DNA from: Pantoea cypripedii
Lineage (GTDB): Bacteria > Pseudomonadota > Gammaproteobacteria > Enterobacterales > Enterobacteriaceae
DNA: 64,000 bases
Reading direction: 5' to 3'
Assembly (NCBI RefSeq): GCF_011395035.1
Contig: NZ_CP024770.1
Span: 1,109,116 to 1,173,115 of the forward strand
Part shown: positions 1-8,832 of the stretch, piece by piece
How positions within the stretch are numbered: the stretch's first letter is position 1
Layout of the letters: the number at the start of each line of letters is the position of its first letter
Notes under the pieces: model-generated
Told to the model about the DNA's origin: nothing
Database searches by the model: none
What the model saw: only the letters and a program-made list of their open reading frames with translations
Program-made: the position numbers and the translations under genes

Positions 1-1
1 G

Positions 2-220
2 ATGTTTATCAATGAAATGAGTCTGCTATTGAAATCAAGCCCGGCGGTTGCCGTGGTTGGTGTGGTGGATTTAACGCGTGTAACCAACCGTATTGCTGCT
101 GTGACCTATGATGCGATGCCCTCCATACTTGCTGCCGGTCTGCTGTATATGGTGATGGTAGGAATAATGGTCTGGTTACAGCGTATTGCTGAAAACCGTG
201 CCAGAAATCTTGTGATGTGA
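2..220 (+). CDS. Amino acid ABC transporter permease, C-terminal part (cut by window edge)
   Basis: Only the last ~72 residues are visible; the gene starts upstream of the window. The residues form the end of a HisM/GlnP-type inner-membrane permease: a charged loop followed by a final hydrophobic span (around ILAAGLLYMVMVGIMVW) and a short basic cytoplasmic tail. The next permease gene begins 4 bases later, and an ATPase follows that. The three genes therefore form a polar amino acid uptake operon whose binding protein must lie outside the window. The substrate cannot be read from this fragment. Confidence 0.85.
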   Translation: MFINEMSLLLKSSPAVAVVGVVDLTRVTNRIAAVTYDAMPSILAAGLLYMVMVGIMVWLQRIAENRARNLVM

Positions 221-224
221 GGAG

Positions 225-896
225 ATGATGATGAATGCCCTTGAGATTATCTGGCAGCAAAGATCGGTATTTTTGAGTGGGTTTGCCAATACGATACTGC
301 TTTTTGTCATTGCCGCTTTCTTTGCCCTGGTACTGGGCGTTTTCATTGTTCTGTTACTTGAAGGGAAGATGAATGCCCCGAGAAGACTACTGCGTCTAAT
401 CATGGACTGTATGCGTATGATCCCCTGTCTAATCTACGCATATCTGCTGTACTACGGGTTACCTTCTTTGCAGATTCGACTGGATGCATGGACGGCAGGT
501 TGTATAGCCCTGTCAACCTATCACGCCGCGTATTTTGCGGAAATTCTGCGCGCTGCCAGAGCCGAGCTGCCACCGGGACAGGTTGAAGCTGCCCGCGCAC
601 ATGGATATCGCACAGTCAAAATGGTGGGCAGGATCATCCTGCCGCAACTTTTTCTGCGCAGCGGACCCTTGCTGGGCAACCAGCTGATCATTTGCATGAA
701 AGATACTGCCTATCTGGCAATTATTACCGTGGGTGAACTGACCAGTGCAGCAACTTCTGTCCAGGCCGAATACTTTATCCCGATGCAGGCGTTCATGTTT
801 GCAATAGCGCTTTACTGGCTGGTTAGCCTGGTGATTGAAAGTGGTGTCAGAAAAATGGGGCGTAAAGCCTATTTCCGGGGAATGACAAATGAATAA
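225..896 (+). CDS. Polar amino acid ABC transporter permease (HisQ/HisM type)
   Basis: A 223-residue inner-membrane permease of the binding-protein-dependent amino acid family. It has about five hydrophobic spans. The family's cytoplasmic coupling (EAA) loop is visible at about residues 108-127, beginning RAARAELPPGQVEAARAHGY. Three ATG codons in a row (225, 228, 231) follow a GAGGAG-like Shine-Dalgarno, so the exact start is uncertain by two codons. The end overlaps the ATPase gene by 8 bases, which indicates translational coupling. It should pair with the preceding permease as the heterodimeric membrane channel. Confidence 0.93.
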   Translation: MMMNALEIIWQQRSVFLSGFANTILLFVIAAFFALVLGVFIVLLLEGKMNAPRRLLRLIMDCMRMIPCLIYAYLLYYGLPSLQIRLDAWTAGCIALSTYHAAYFAEILRAARAELPPGQVEAARAHGYRTVKMVGRIILPQLFLRSGPLLGNQLIICMKDTAYLAIITVGELTSAATSVQAEYFIPMQAFMFAIALYWLVSLVIESGVRKMGRKAYFRGMTNE

Positions 897-1662
897 CACA
901 ACAATTCCGGCTGTAGAGATCCGGTCACTGTCCAAACAGTTTGATGGACATGAGGTACTACGGGATATCTCTTTATCCGTCGCCAAAGGTCAGACCGTGA
1001 GTATTCTTGGCCCATCAGGTTCAGGAAAATCCACGTTACTTCGCTGTATGAATTGGCTGGAGCAACCTACCACGGGGGAAATCCTGATTGCTGGTGAACG
1101 CATTGGCCTGGAGCGGGACGGTAAAACGCCGATGAGTAGCAAGAGCCTTGCCCGTATTCGCGCGCGTACTGCAATGGTTTTTCAGGGCTTTAATTTGTGG
1201 CCTCACCTGACCGTATTAGGGAATGTGATCGAGGCACCAATGCATGTCAAAGGCCTGTCACGTGATGTAGCAACAAAGTTAGCCACAGAATTACTGGAAA
1301 AAGTGGGAATGGGTCACAAGCGCGATACTTATCCAGCGATGTTGTCAGGAGGGCAGAAACAGCGTGTCGCGATTGCGCGTGCGCTGGCGATGCAGCCGGA
1401 AGTGATCCTGTTTGATGAGCCAACTTCGGCACTGGATCCTGAACTGGTGGGTGAGGTGCTGGGTGTTATCAGGGGACTGGCAAATGACGGCTATACGATG
1501 ATTATCGTGACCCACGAAATGGAGTTTGCCCGCAAGGTGTCGGATGAAATTATCTTTATCGATCAGGGTTTAGTGGTTGAACGTTCGGCGCCCGAGCAAT
1601 TCTTTGCTTCGGGCCACTCCGCAAGACTGACGCAGTTTTTAGGTAAGGCCAAATCCTGGTGA
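889..1662 (+). CDS. Polar amino acid ABC transporter ATP-binding protein (GlnQ/HisP type)
   Basis: The cytoplasmic ATPase that powers the two permeases before it; 257 residues, the usual size for GlnQ/HisP. Walker A is GPSGSGKST (around residue 43), the signature is LSGGQKQRVAIARAL, and Walker B is VILFDEPTSALDPE, followed by the switch histidine in VTHEMEFA. The nucleotide-binding family (TC 3.A.1.3) is clear, but the amino acid it carries is not. It overlaps the upstream permease by 8 bases. A stem-loop immediately follows its stop codon and may end the operon. Confidence 0.94.
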   Translation: MNNTTIPAVEIRSLSKQFDGHEVLRDISLSVAKGQTVSILGPSGSGKSTLLRCMNWLEQPTTGEILIAGERIGLERDGKTPMSSKSLARIRARTAMVFQGFNLWPHLTVLGNVIEAPMHVKGLSRDVATKLATELLEKVGMGHKRDTYPAMLSGGQKQRVAIARALAMQPEVILFDEPTSALDPELVGEVLGVIRGLANDGYTMIIVTHEMEFARKVSDEIIFIDQGLVVERSAPEQFFASGHSARLTQFLGKAKSW

Positions 1663-1695
1663 ATCGATGGAGGGAGACATATCGATTCCCCCATT
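1661..1695 (+). terminator. Stem-loop after the amino acid transporter operon
   Basis: A perfect 8-base inverted repeat (GAATCGAT at 1661-1668, ATCGATTC at 1681-1688) with a 12-base loop begins within the stop codon of the ATPase gene. No strong T-run follows, so it may be a weak terminator or an mRNA 3'-end stabiliser. Confidence 0.4.
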
Positions 1696-1862
1696 TATAT
1701 ATTACCGGGAGTGAAATCAGGTTGTTCCTTCTGCGACTCTCACCAGCCAGTAGAAAGGTTTGGCGATAAAGACTTGCCTGGGAAAGCTTGTTTTATACGG
1801 CTTTCCCGGCATGTCGGACAATCTTCTCGTGATTGACCTTGTCGCTATTCACCTAATTCTTA

Positions 1863-2798
1863 CTACGATTCTCCCGTGGTACTGGCCCGACAACGCGCGA
1901 GTGCGGCGTATTGGCGCGGGGGGAGTTTCATGATGCGCTTGAATGCGGCACTGAAAGATTTTTCGGACTCGTAGCCGAGCTCAGAACTGATAGCCGAGAT
2001 GGAGTCATCCGAACGTACCAGTCTGTTTGATGCCAGCGTCATCCGCCAACGAGTCAAATAGTCGATCGGTGATAGCCCCACGAGTTGTTTAAACCTTAGT
2101 GCGAAAGCGGTACGAGACATGGCGGCCTCTTTAGCCAGGTTTTGCACAGTCCAATTCGAACCTGGTCGCTCGTGCATCACGTTTATCGCTGCGCGAATGC
2201 GCTTGTCAGATAGGCCAAAAAGCCAACCGAGCGCGTTGCCTTGATTTACTGACAGTTGTAGCCGAAGTGCCCGGACCAACACCATCGTTGCCAACTGCTG
2301 AGCAACAATATCCCCACCGGGTTTTGGGTCCCGAATTTCCTGCCTCATCTGTTCAAGACACCAGCGTAACGTCGACGTGCTGGGTTCATCGCGGATGATC
2401 AACAGGGGAGGGAGCATGTCGAGTAGCAGGTCTGAATGACTCTCTGATAGGGTGAAATATCCGCCAATACTGAGGAATTCACCGCCCTGGTTATAGGTCA
2501 CGATACGCCCATCCTGCACCCTCGGAAGTAGGGTGCTGATATCTACTGGCGCGACGGACATGTCACTCGCGAGGCAGAACGGCAGTCCGCGTGCGAGAAG
2601 GAAACATTCACCTTCGTGGACTTGCACGGGCTGGGGTTCACCTTCGACGAATACCCAACACCTTCCTGTAATGACTGCATGGAATTTGATGCCTCTGTGC
2701 GCACCAAACTGCACGGCCCATTCGCCTCCGGCATCAAATCCACCGGAGACGTAGCTGCGGAGTTTCAACAGAGACAACACATCAGATAAAGGGTCCAT
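1863..2798 (-). CDS. AraC family transcriptional regulator
   Basis: A 311-residue regulator. The N-terminal half is a cupin-type AraC-binding (cupin_6) domain, with a GECFLLARGLPF stretch at about residues 63-74. The C-terminal ~100 residues hold the double helix-turn-helix of AraC/XylS proteins, including SRTAFALRFKQLVGLSPIDYLTRWR and a second helix pair in ISSELGYESEKSFSAAFKR. This subfamily commonly controls a neighbouring oxidoreductase. The SDR/epimerase gene at 3008 is transcribed divergently from it and is the likely target. A diverged copy of its 3' end occurs at 12300-12470. Confidence 0.92.
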   Translation of the reverse strand: MDPLSDVLSLLKLRSYVSGGFDAGGEWAVQFGAHRGIKFHAVITGRCWVFVEGEPQPVQVHEGECFLLARGLPFCLASDMSVAPVDISTLLPRVQDGRIVTYNQGGEFLSIGGYFTLSESHSDLLLDMLPPLLIIRDEPSTSTLRWCLEQMRQEIRDPKPGGDIVAQQLATMVLVRALRLQLSVNQGNALGWLFGLSDKRIRAAINVMHERPGSNWTVQNLAKEAAMSRTAFALRFKQLVGLSPIDYLTRWRMTLASNRLVRSDDSISAISSELGYESEKSFSAAFKRIMKLPPRQYAALARCRASTTGES

Positions 2799-3007
2799 GA
2801 GAAATTGAACGAATGAATACCATTTCGGAACTATAGGTCATATATCGTACGGATTCAATGCCGTAATCTTCTGTTGCTACGACATGGGATGGGATAAGCG
2901 GATATTCGTGGTTATCGATACGCCGGCCTTCAGTGATCGAGCGCGAGCCCACTATTTCGGTGACGGAATTCCTGTTTCTGCCCCTGAATGATATTGAGAG
3001 GACAATA

Positions 3008-3970
3008 ATGAGAGTATTTGTGACCGGCGCTTCGGGCTTCATTGGATCAGCTGTGGTGAAAGAGCTTTTGACGGCGGGGCATGAAGTTACAGGCCTTGTT
3101 CGTTCTGGCGAAGCAGCTGCTTCGCTTGAGGCCAAGGGGGTGCAGGCATACCGGGGAACATTCGAGGATACGAGCATTCTACGTCGGGCAGCCGCTGACG
3201 CAGATGGTGTTGTTCACACCGCTTTTTATCATGCGCTTTCGCAGGCCAGCTTAGATATTCGCCTTAGAATCCTGTTTGGTGGTAGTCCAGCGAAGATCGT
3301 AAATCGTTTCATCAATGAAGCCGTTGACGCGGAGTGTCGGGCGATTCAGGCTTTTGGCGGTGTACTTTCATCGAAGAAGGGTTCTTTGGTCATTGCCTTT
3401 CCGACCATGGCGCTCAAACCAGGACGCGTGGCCGAAGAGGGGGATGCCGCAGATCCAGCCTCGGTGGGAGGTGCCCGGGCAAAGTCAGAGCGTGCTTTGC
3501 TTGAATGGGTAAAAGCAGGAGTCAATGCATCCATTGTGCGATTGCCACCTTCCGTCCATGACGAGAATAAGCAAGGACTCGTCACCCAGCTGATTGAGAT
3601 CGCACGAAAGAAGCGTGTATCAGTCTATGTGAGTGACGGTGAAAACCGCTGGCCAGCAGTCCATAAACTGGATGCAGCACGCATGTTCCGTTTTGCGCTT
3701 GAGGCTGGGAAGCCAGGTACCCGATATCACGCGGTGGCTGAGGAGGGGATTCCATTCCGTGAAATTGCGGAAGCGCTTGGTCGCGGTCTCAACATTCCAG
3801 TCATGTCGGTGCCCACGCAACAGGCGGCGCGGTATTTCGGCTGGCTCGCGCCATTCGTCACTGCGGACAACCCTGTATCCAGTGGCATCACCCAAGAGGA
3901 TATGCAGTGGGAGCCAGAACATCCGTGTCTGATGCTTGACCTTGCGACCAAAATGCAACTATCTGGTTAA
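3008..3970 (+). CDS. NAD(P)-dependent SDR/epimerase-like oxidoreductase
   Basis: An atypical extended short-chain dehydrogenase of about 320 residues. The Rossmann nucleotide-binding motif TGASGFIG lies at residues 6-13. The ATG at 3008 is preferred over an in-frame start at 2933 because it directly precedes the conserved MRVFVTGASGFIG strand and has an AGAGGA ribosome site upstream. I do not see the classical YxxxK pair at its usual place, so this is the NAD-dependent epimerase/NmrA-like branch of unknown substrate. It diverges from the AraC regulator and converges on a TetR gene. The last ~12 codons have a decayed duplicate at 4640-4697. Confidence 0.85.
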   Translation: MRVFVTGASGFIGSAVVKELLTAGHEVTGLVRSGEAAASLEAKGVQAYRGTFEDTSILRRAAADADGVVHTAFYHALSQASLDIRLRILFGGSPAKIVNRFINEAVDAECRAIQAFGGVLSSKKGSLVIAFPTMALKPGRVAEEGDAADPASVGGARAKSERALLEWVKAGVNASIVRLPPSVHDENKQGLVTQLIEIARKKRVSVYVSDGENRWPAVHKLDAARMFRFALEAGKPGTRYHAVAEEGIPFREIAEALGRGLNIPVMSVPTQQAARYFGWLAPFVTADNPVSSGITQEDMQWEPEHPCLMLDLATKMQLSG

Positions 3971-4053
3971 GGGGCTTTGTTTTCAGGTACAGGCGATAAG
4001 TGATAGCACGATCGCCCACTGTTGCCGATTCTCAACCTGCGCTCATTGCGCTG

Positions 4054-4620
4054 CTAGTCGCGATATCTCAATCCTTGCAGCAGAAGATTAATCATGCGCT
4101 GTGGCGTGTAGTTGATGTCATCTTCCCGACCGATACACAAATTGCCAATTGCACGGAGAAGCTCATACGGTTCGACTACGGAGGGAATCTCTCCTGATGC
4201 CACGGAGGCGTCAAGCAACTGCTTGCATACGGGCAGTAAGCGGTCGATGAAGTGTGTATGGAGTGCGGTGAAGCTCTCGCTATCCGATTGCATGGCGTTG
4301 GTAAGTCCATGCTTCGTCACCAGGAAGTCCACGAACACATTAATCCACTGGCGCAGGGCATCGAAGGGAGTACTGGCATCAGCCAGCAGACGAGGCCCTG
4401 CTGCGACACATTCCTCCACCTGATAGTGGAAGACGGCGACGATCAGATCGGCGCGAGTGGGGAAGTGTCGATAGATGGTTGCCGTACCCACCCCAGCCCT
4501 GGTCGCGATCTGCCGAATAGGTGCGTCAACTCCGGCAACAACAAAGACTTCCGCTGTAGCAGAAAGCAACTTTTCTTGATTGCGCAGGGCATCGGCGCGT
4601 CTCGGGAGAGCTGTCGGCAC
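4054..4620 (-). CDS. TetR/AcrR family transcriptional repressor
   Basis: A 188-residue regulator with the TetR N-terminal helix-turn-helix: IRQIATRAGVGTATIYRHFP at about residues 36-55. The C-terminal ligand-binding half (a TetR_C-like domain) includes FDALRQWINVFVDFLVTKHG. It converges on the SDR gene at 3008-3970, a pairing typical of SDR genes under TetR control. A decayed copy of its 3' two-thirds lies at about 7666-7926. Confidence 0.92.
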   Translation of the reverse strand: MPTALPRRADALRNQEKLLSATAEVFVVAGVDAPIRQIATRAGVGTATIYRHFPTRADLIVAVFHYQVEECVAAGPRLLADASTPFDALRQWINVFVDFLVTKHGLTNAMQSDSESFTALHTHFIDRLLPVCKQLLDASVASGEIPSVVEPYELLRAIGNLCIGREDDINYTPQRMINLLLQGLRYRD

Positions 4621-4639
4621 CTTGGGTGATAGGTATGAG

Positions 4640-4697
4640 CAAGTATCAGCTTTTGATTATTGACCTTGCGGTGAGAATGCAGCTGTTCATCTAAGGA
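4640..4697 (+). pseudogene. Relic of the 3' end of an SDR gene
   Basis: The stretch reading YQLLIIDLAVRMQLFI then stop matches the end of the SDR gene at 3008-3970 (…CLMLDLATKMQLSG, stop), and the DNA match continues through TAAGG after the stop. Only the last dozen or so codons survive, just upstream of the TetR gene. It shows that an SDR-TetR unit was once tandemly duplicated here. Confidence 0.55.
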
Positions 4698-5036
4698 CGA
4701 TTATTTCAGGAGAGCGAGCACATGCGGAAATGATCGCGCCTTCGGCGTGGCCCTGTGGTGCTATCTGCTGGTTCGTTCTCCCCCAGACTGTAATCCCAAA
4801 ATTTCACTTTCACCATGTTGTCGCAAATCCGCTTCTAAGCTTGCTATGCAGTTTTTTTGGCCTCAAGGCAGCCACAGATTGTGGCTCTATGCGAAGATAT
4901 ATTCTTCGTTGAATCGACAGATTAGAGATGAGGGACGACTTCGATCGTTTAAGCGGAAAAATTACATTGTAGTGAACGAATGGGTAAAATATGTAGAGTG
5001 GACAAAAGCATATTCGTAACCACCAATGAAAAACGT
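4698..5036. other. Intergenic stretch with no assignable gene
   Basis: Together with the SDR relic this leaves about 400 bases between the TetR and LysR genes. An open frame of 90 codons (4747-5019, plus) contains a basic, aromatic-rich stretch. It has no ribosome site or family I recognise, so I do not call it a gene. Confidence 0.5.
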
Positions 5037-5978
5037 TTATGTGCCAGCCGAAGTTGGGCCACTCGTCAATATATCTACCGAATGCCAATCCGGACTTTCT
5101 TTAATTACATCGATCAAGGCGCGTAATCCAGGTGGCATGTGACGGTTGTTTGGGAAATAAATGAATAGTCCGGAAATGACCGGGCACCAATCTTTTAGTA
5201 CAGGGATCAAGCGGCCCGCATTCAAGAGGTCACTGGCATAAAATTCTGGAACATAGGCAATACCAAGACCATCCGCTGCAGCTTGGACCATAAGATGATT
5301 ACTGTTCAATGTCAGTACGCCAGGCACATCGATGTTTACCTCTTCGTCGTGCTTCATAAACTCCCAGCGGTATCGCTTTCCGCTGGGCAAACGCTGTCTG
5401 ATACAGCGGTGCTGGTGAAGGTCATCAGGTACCTGGGGGGCAGTAAATTGATCCAAATAATTGGGGGACGCAACGGCTAAAAAGCGCACGTCTGGTCCAA
5501 GCCGTACTGCCACCATATCCTTCGGGATGGCGTCGCCAAAGCGAACTCCTGCATCAAATCCGCGTTCGACAATATCGATTAGTTGTCCTTCTGCAACTAA
5601 TTCCAACTCTACGTCAGGGTAAAGATGGTGAAAACGAGGAACGATAGTTTGTAGCAATAGGCCAATAGCTCCTTCAGTAGCATTTATCCTGACTACTCCG
5701 CTAGGGTTGCCGCGTGTTGCTGCGACCTCACTTAACACGCTGTCGAGGTTGCTCAATGCAGGTATAAGACTTGCCAAGAGCCGCTCACCATCTTGCGTTA
5801 GAGAAACGCTCCGAGTCGTTCGATTCAAAAGGCGAGTACCCAGATTGTTTTCCAGTGCTCGCATGGCGTGGCTTAGGGCTGAATGAGAAACACCTAGTAG
5901 GTCAGCCGCACGCCGGAAATTAAGGTGTGTGGCTACCGCGATGAAGGCGTTTAGATCGTTTAGAGTTGGTTGTTTCAT
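5037..5978 (-). CDS. LysR family transcriptional regulator
   Basis: A 313-residue LysR-type regulator. The N-terminal winged helix-turn-helix is at residues 5-64 (FRRAADLLGVSHSALSHAM…LLNRTTRSVSLT), followed by a LysR_substrate effector domain of the PBP2_CrgA/DsdC-like type. It diverges from the SDR gene at 6077, which it most likely controls. A perfect TTGGT-N11-ACCAA LysR box abuts its start codon. Proteins of this branch often regulate an adjacent oxidoreductase. Confidence 0.93.
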   Translation of the reverse strand: MKQPTLNDLNAFIAVATHLNFRRAADLLGVSHSALSHAMRALENNLGTRLLNRTTRSVSLTQDGERLLASLIPALSNLDSVLSEVAATRGNPSGVVRINATEGAIGLLLQTIVPRFHHLYPDVELELVAEGQLIDIVERGFDAGVRFGDAIPKDMVAVRLGPDVRFLAVASPNYLDQFTAPQVPDDLHQHRCIRQRLPSGKRYRWEFMKHDEEVNIDVPGVLTLNSNHLMVQAAADGLGIAYVPEFYASDLLNAGRLIPVLKDWCPVISGLFIYFPNNRHMPPGLRALIDVIKESPDWHSVDILTSGPTSAGT

Positions 5979-5998
5979 TGGTCTATTTTACTAACCAA
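5978..5998. promoter_or_regulatory. LysR box between the LysR and SDR genes
   Basis: TTGGT (5978-5982) and ACCAA (5994-5998) are perfect inverted arms separated by 11 bases, the T-N11-A design of LysR operators. The site overlaps the LysR start codon and lies about 80 bases before the divergent SDR gene. This fits autoregulation plus control of the SDR gene. Confidence 0.5.
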
Positions 5999-6076
5999 CC
6001 CATGCAAATAAAAGATATATATAGAACCAATGGTCAGGTCTAACATGTCTACTTCACAGACATCGAGGCCAGAAAA

Positions 6077-6901
6077 ATGACTAAGACTTGGTTTGTAACG
6101 GGAACATCGACAGGAATCGGCCTCCAGATAACAGAGCGGTTGCTGGAGCGGAAGGACAGGGTGGTTGCCACACTTCGGCGCGATGGTCCATTGGATGACC
6201 TGAAAGCCCGATACGGCGACCAGCTATACATCATCAAACTGGACCTCACCGACATTAATTCGATCCGAACCGGAGTCGAAGAAGCATTCAACGTTATGGG
6301 GCAAGTTGACACGGTAATCGCTAATGCTGGTTACGGTTTGTTTGGTGCTGCGGAAGAACTGAACGATTCTCAAATTACCAGGCAAATCGAAACCAACCTG
6401 ACTGGGCAGATTCAGCTCATCAGGGCATTCCTTCCCCGCTTTCGAGACCAGGGGAGAGGGAGGATCGTCCAAATCTCATCGGCGGGAGGGCAAGCTACCT
6501 ACCCGGCCTTCAGCGTCTACCACGCTACAAAGTGGGGGATAGAGGGATTCGTCGAATCGGTTGCCAAAGAAGTTGCGACATTTGGCATTGATTTCATCAT
6601 TGTAGAACCAGGTCCAACCCGAACAAATTTCAGTTTAAGTATAGATAGGGCGATGCCGATGGCTTGCTATGAAGAAACCCCAGTGGGAATGTTTAGGCAA
6701 GCCGCCGTGACGGGCAATTTTGCGGAATACGGGAATCTGGGGAAGACGGTTGACGTGATGATTGCAGTGATGGACTCGGAAAAACCGCCATTTCGTTTGG
6801 TGTTGGGTCGTGGGGCCTATGAGGACATGCGAAAAGCGCTCCTCGATAGGCTAAAAGTATTGGAGCCTCAAAGGGATAGGGCGTCCTCCGTCATGGAATA
6901 A
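6077..6901 (+). CDS. Classical short-chain dehydrogenase/reductase
   Basis: A 274-residue cytoplasmic NAD(P)-dependent oxidoreductase. The cofactor motif TGTSTGIG is at residues 8-15, NAG at about 84-86, the catalytic serine in VQISS, and the catalytic YHATK (Y-x3-K) at about 155-159; PGPTRT follows. All the residues needed for activity are present. It resembles the SDR group often annotated as ketoreductases of unknown substrate. It is divergent from the LysR gene at 5037-5978, with a LysR box between them. Confidence 0.93.
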   Translation: MTKTWFVTGTSTGIGLQITERLLERKDRVVATLRRDGPLDDLKARYGDQLYIIKLDLTDINSIRTGVEEAFNVMGQVDTVIANAGYGLFGAAEELNDSQITRQIETNLTGQIQLIRAFLPRFRDQGRGRIVQISSAGGQATYPAFSVYHATKWGIEGFVESVAKEVATFGIDFIIVEPGPTRTNFSLSIDRAMPMACYEETPVGMFRQAAVTGNFAEYGNLGKTVDVMIAVMDSEKPPFRLVLGRGAYEDMRKALLDRLKVLEPQRDRASSVME

Positions 6902-7003
6902 GGGATCATGAGTCGAAACCAGGCTTCGACGCTAGCCTTTTGTATCCGAGGAAGGCGTTGAAGATCCTCCGCATCAGATTTCAATACATAGTTAGTTCGA
7001 TAG

Positions 7004-7537
7004 GTGCGTCGTATGAAAATATTAAGATTCGATCTTTCCATTCTTTCTATTGGTCTCATTTTTCTTGCCACATCTGCTGAAGCGCAGGCTCCTAATAAGG
7101 TATTGGGGACTTGGCGGATGATCTCTGCACAACTTGATCCGGACGGACGGAATCTGGCCGCTTATGGACCGGCACCAAAAAGCCTTATGGTGTTCACGCC
7201 CGATATGCACGTCATTGAAGTGATGACCGACTCCACTGTACCGAAATTTGCATCCAATGCACGTGGCTATGGTACGGCGAAAGAGAATCAAGCGGCTATG
7301 GCAGGGGGAATCGGTTGGTTCGGTACGTACATGGTCGATGAAAATGGCGACCTGGAAGGTGACCGGGTCGAAGGTTCGACCTTCCCAAATTGGGTAGGTG
7401 ATGTGCGTACGCGCGAAGATATTCAATTCGTTGTAGATGGTGATCGCATTTTGGAGACTTTCGTTAGACCGGAGGGGACAAAAATTGCCATCACGTGGCA
7501 GCGGATCACCCTTGGTAAACCAAGCTCCGCTGAGTAG
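7004..7537 (+). CDS. Lipocalin-like domain protein, exported
   Basis: A 177-residue protein with an N-terminal signal peptide: a hydrophobic core at residues 9-22 (SILSIGLIFLATSAEA) with an AEA-Q cleavage site. The mature part starts with LGTWRMISAQ, the G-x-W motif of the lipocalin-like (Lipocalin_5) family. That family often sits beside SDR and regulator genes in soil proteobacteria; its ligand is unknown. The start may be the GTG at 7004 or the ATG at 7013, which gives a more standard signal peptide (MKILRFDLS). Confidence 0.8.
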   Translation: MRRMKILRFDLSILSIGLIFLATSAEAQAPNKVLGTWRMISAQLDPDGRNLAAYGPAPKSLMVFTPDMHVIEVMTDSTVPKFASNARGYGTAKENQAAMAGGIGWFGTYMVDENGDLEGDRVEGSTFPNWVGDVRTREDIQFVVDGDRILETFVRPEGTKIAITWQRITLGKPSSAE

Positions 7538-7665
7538 CCTACACGAGAGTGAATGCGCTGCGAGCCAGAGCGTCAGCGTTTGATGTGGTCTTCCGCGATG
7601 TCATGTGCTGGTGTAACGATCAGGGAACTTCCACGCGTGGAGGGGCTGTCGCTCATTCTTGACCT

Positions 7666-7926
7666 ACGCTTAGTGCAGTGCTAGCTGTGACACCTCAATC
7701 TCTGCAGCAGAAGATCAATCATCAGTCGTGGCGTGTAGTTGATTCCATCTTCCCTGATGCCATAGATGCGTCAAGTAACTGCTTCCAAAAAGGTAGTAAA
7801 CGGTAGATGGAATGGATATGGAGTGGTGTAAAACTTCCGCTGTCGCATTGCATGATGTTGGCGAGGCTATTCTTCGTCACGAGCAAGTCCATGAGCACAT
7901 CAATCCACTGATGCAGGGCATCAACA
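7666..7926 (-). pseudogene. Decayed TetR gene (C-terminal part)
   Basis: On the minus strand the fragment reads VDALHQWIDVLMDLLVTKNS…YRLLPFWKQLLDASMASGK. This is a clear diverged copy of residues ~103-165 of the TetR protein at 4054-4620. The DNA similarity continues through the former 3' end (CAGCAGAAGAT…GGCGTGTAGTTGAT). An internal deletion of about 65 bases removes the segment encoding EPYELLRAIGNLCIGREDD. The DNA-binding half is missing, replaced by unrelated trbI-derived sequence from about 7940 onward. Confidence 0.75.
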
Positions 7927-7945
7927 GCCCGACGATCCAAACGCC

Positions 7946-8318
7946 ATGCAGAACCGGCAAGACCAGAAGTTTGTGCTCTAGAAAACCGGAAACACTGAAA
8001 TGCTGCAAATGCCAATTTCGCCGTATCAGGTGATGGCCAGAATCGTGATCGCGGCGGCACTGGTGACGGGTATCAAGTCCGACCTGCCTGGCGACATGAT
8101 CGGCACAGTGAGCGAACGTATGGCACGGCGACGGGCAACTATATGCTGATTCCACTGAGGTCGTCCATCTTCGGTAAATACAACAATCAGGTCGCCTACG
8201 GGCCAAGCCACCTGAAAGTGGTGTGGAATCGCATCATCCTGCCGGACACGTCTTAGCTGGTGCTCGACAATCTGGCCGGCACCGACCCGGCCGCGCCGGA
8301 AAGCTGCCAGGACGGTGA
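7946..8318 (+). pseudogene. Fragment of a conjugative-transfer gene (trbI/virB10 type)
   Basis: Read across two frames, the plus strand gives MPISPYQVMA…VTGIKSDLPGDMIGTV, then ATGNYMLIP, GKYNNQVAYG, VVWNRIILPDTS and LDNLAGTDPA. These are the conserved C-terminal blocks of TrbI, the VirB10-like channel protein of IncP-type mating systems. At least one frameshift (after GTVSE, ~8110) and two in-frame stops (TAG ~7979, TAG after PDTS ~8255) make it dead. It is fused at its 3' end to an SDR fragment. Confidence 0.75.
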
Positions 8319-8832
8319 TCGCGTCATCATGGCCAGTACTAGCAATGTAAACAGCGTGGACAACCCTCGTCCTGGCAGTGAGGAGGATGTATGCAATCCG
8401 ACGCAGGCATATCCTGCAAGCAAGCTTGCGGCAGAGAAAGGTCTGCGCGAGAGTGGATTGAACTGGTCGATTCTTCGGTACTGCTTCGTCTATGGTGATC
8501 ATGATGGGCATCTCGAATCGTTGCCTCAATTGGCGACCAACGCCAAGCTCCATCCGGCTCAAACATTGAGCATGATCCACCATCGAGACATTGCTGCAGC
8601 TATGAATATTGCTCTCACTGGCGAGTGGGATCGTCAAGTTGTCAATCTCACCGACGAAGCTCCAACCTCGCTCTACGAATTGGCTGCACTGGTCGGCGAA
8701 AAGATGGAGTCGTCATCTGAGCCTCTAGCGAATCACTGGCGGCTTCATGCGGATGGCTCGTTGGCACGTCGCCTTGGGTTTAAGCCGAGTGTGAGGACTG
8801 TCTACAAGACCGTTGAAGAAGGATTGCTGTGA
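8260..8832 (+). pseudogene. Chimeric ORF: TrbI tail fused to the C-terminal half of an NAD-epimerase
   Basis: The open frame encodes 190 residues. The first ~20 (LDNLAGTDPA…QDGD) come from trbI. From about residue 22 it becomes an extended SDR: ASTSNVNSVDNPRPG, YPASKLAAEKGL with the catalytic Y-x3-K, LRYCFVYGDHDG, and IHHRDIAAAMNIAL. The Rossmann domain (TGxxGxxG) is missing, so the enzyme half cannot bind NAD as it stands. The junction lies near 8318. Whether the fused ORF is translated is unknown; I treat it as a recombination product. Confidence 0.65.

Noticed and set aside
4747..5019. A 90-codon plus-strand frame with basic, aromatic-rich sequence
   Set aside because: No ribosome site, no family recognised and no coherent neighbours; left as an unassigned stretch.
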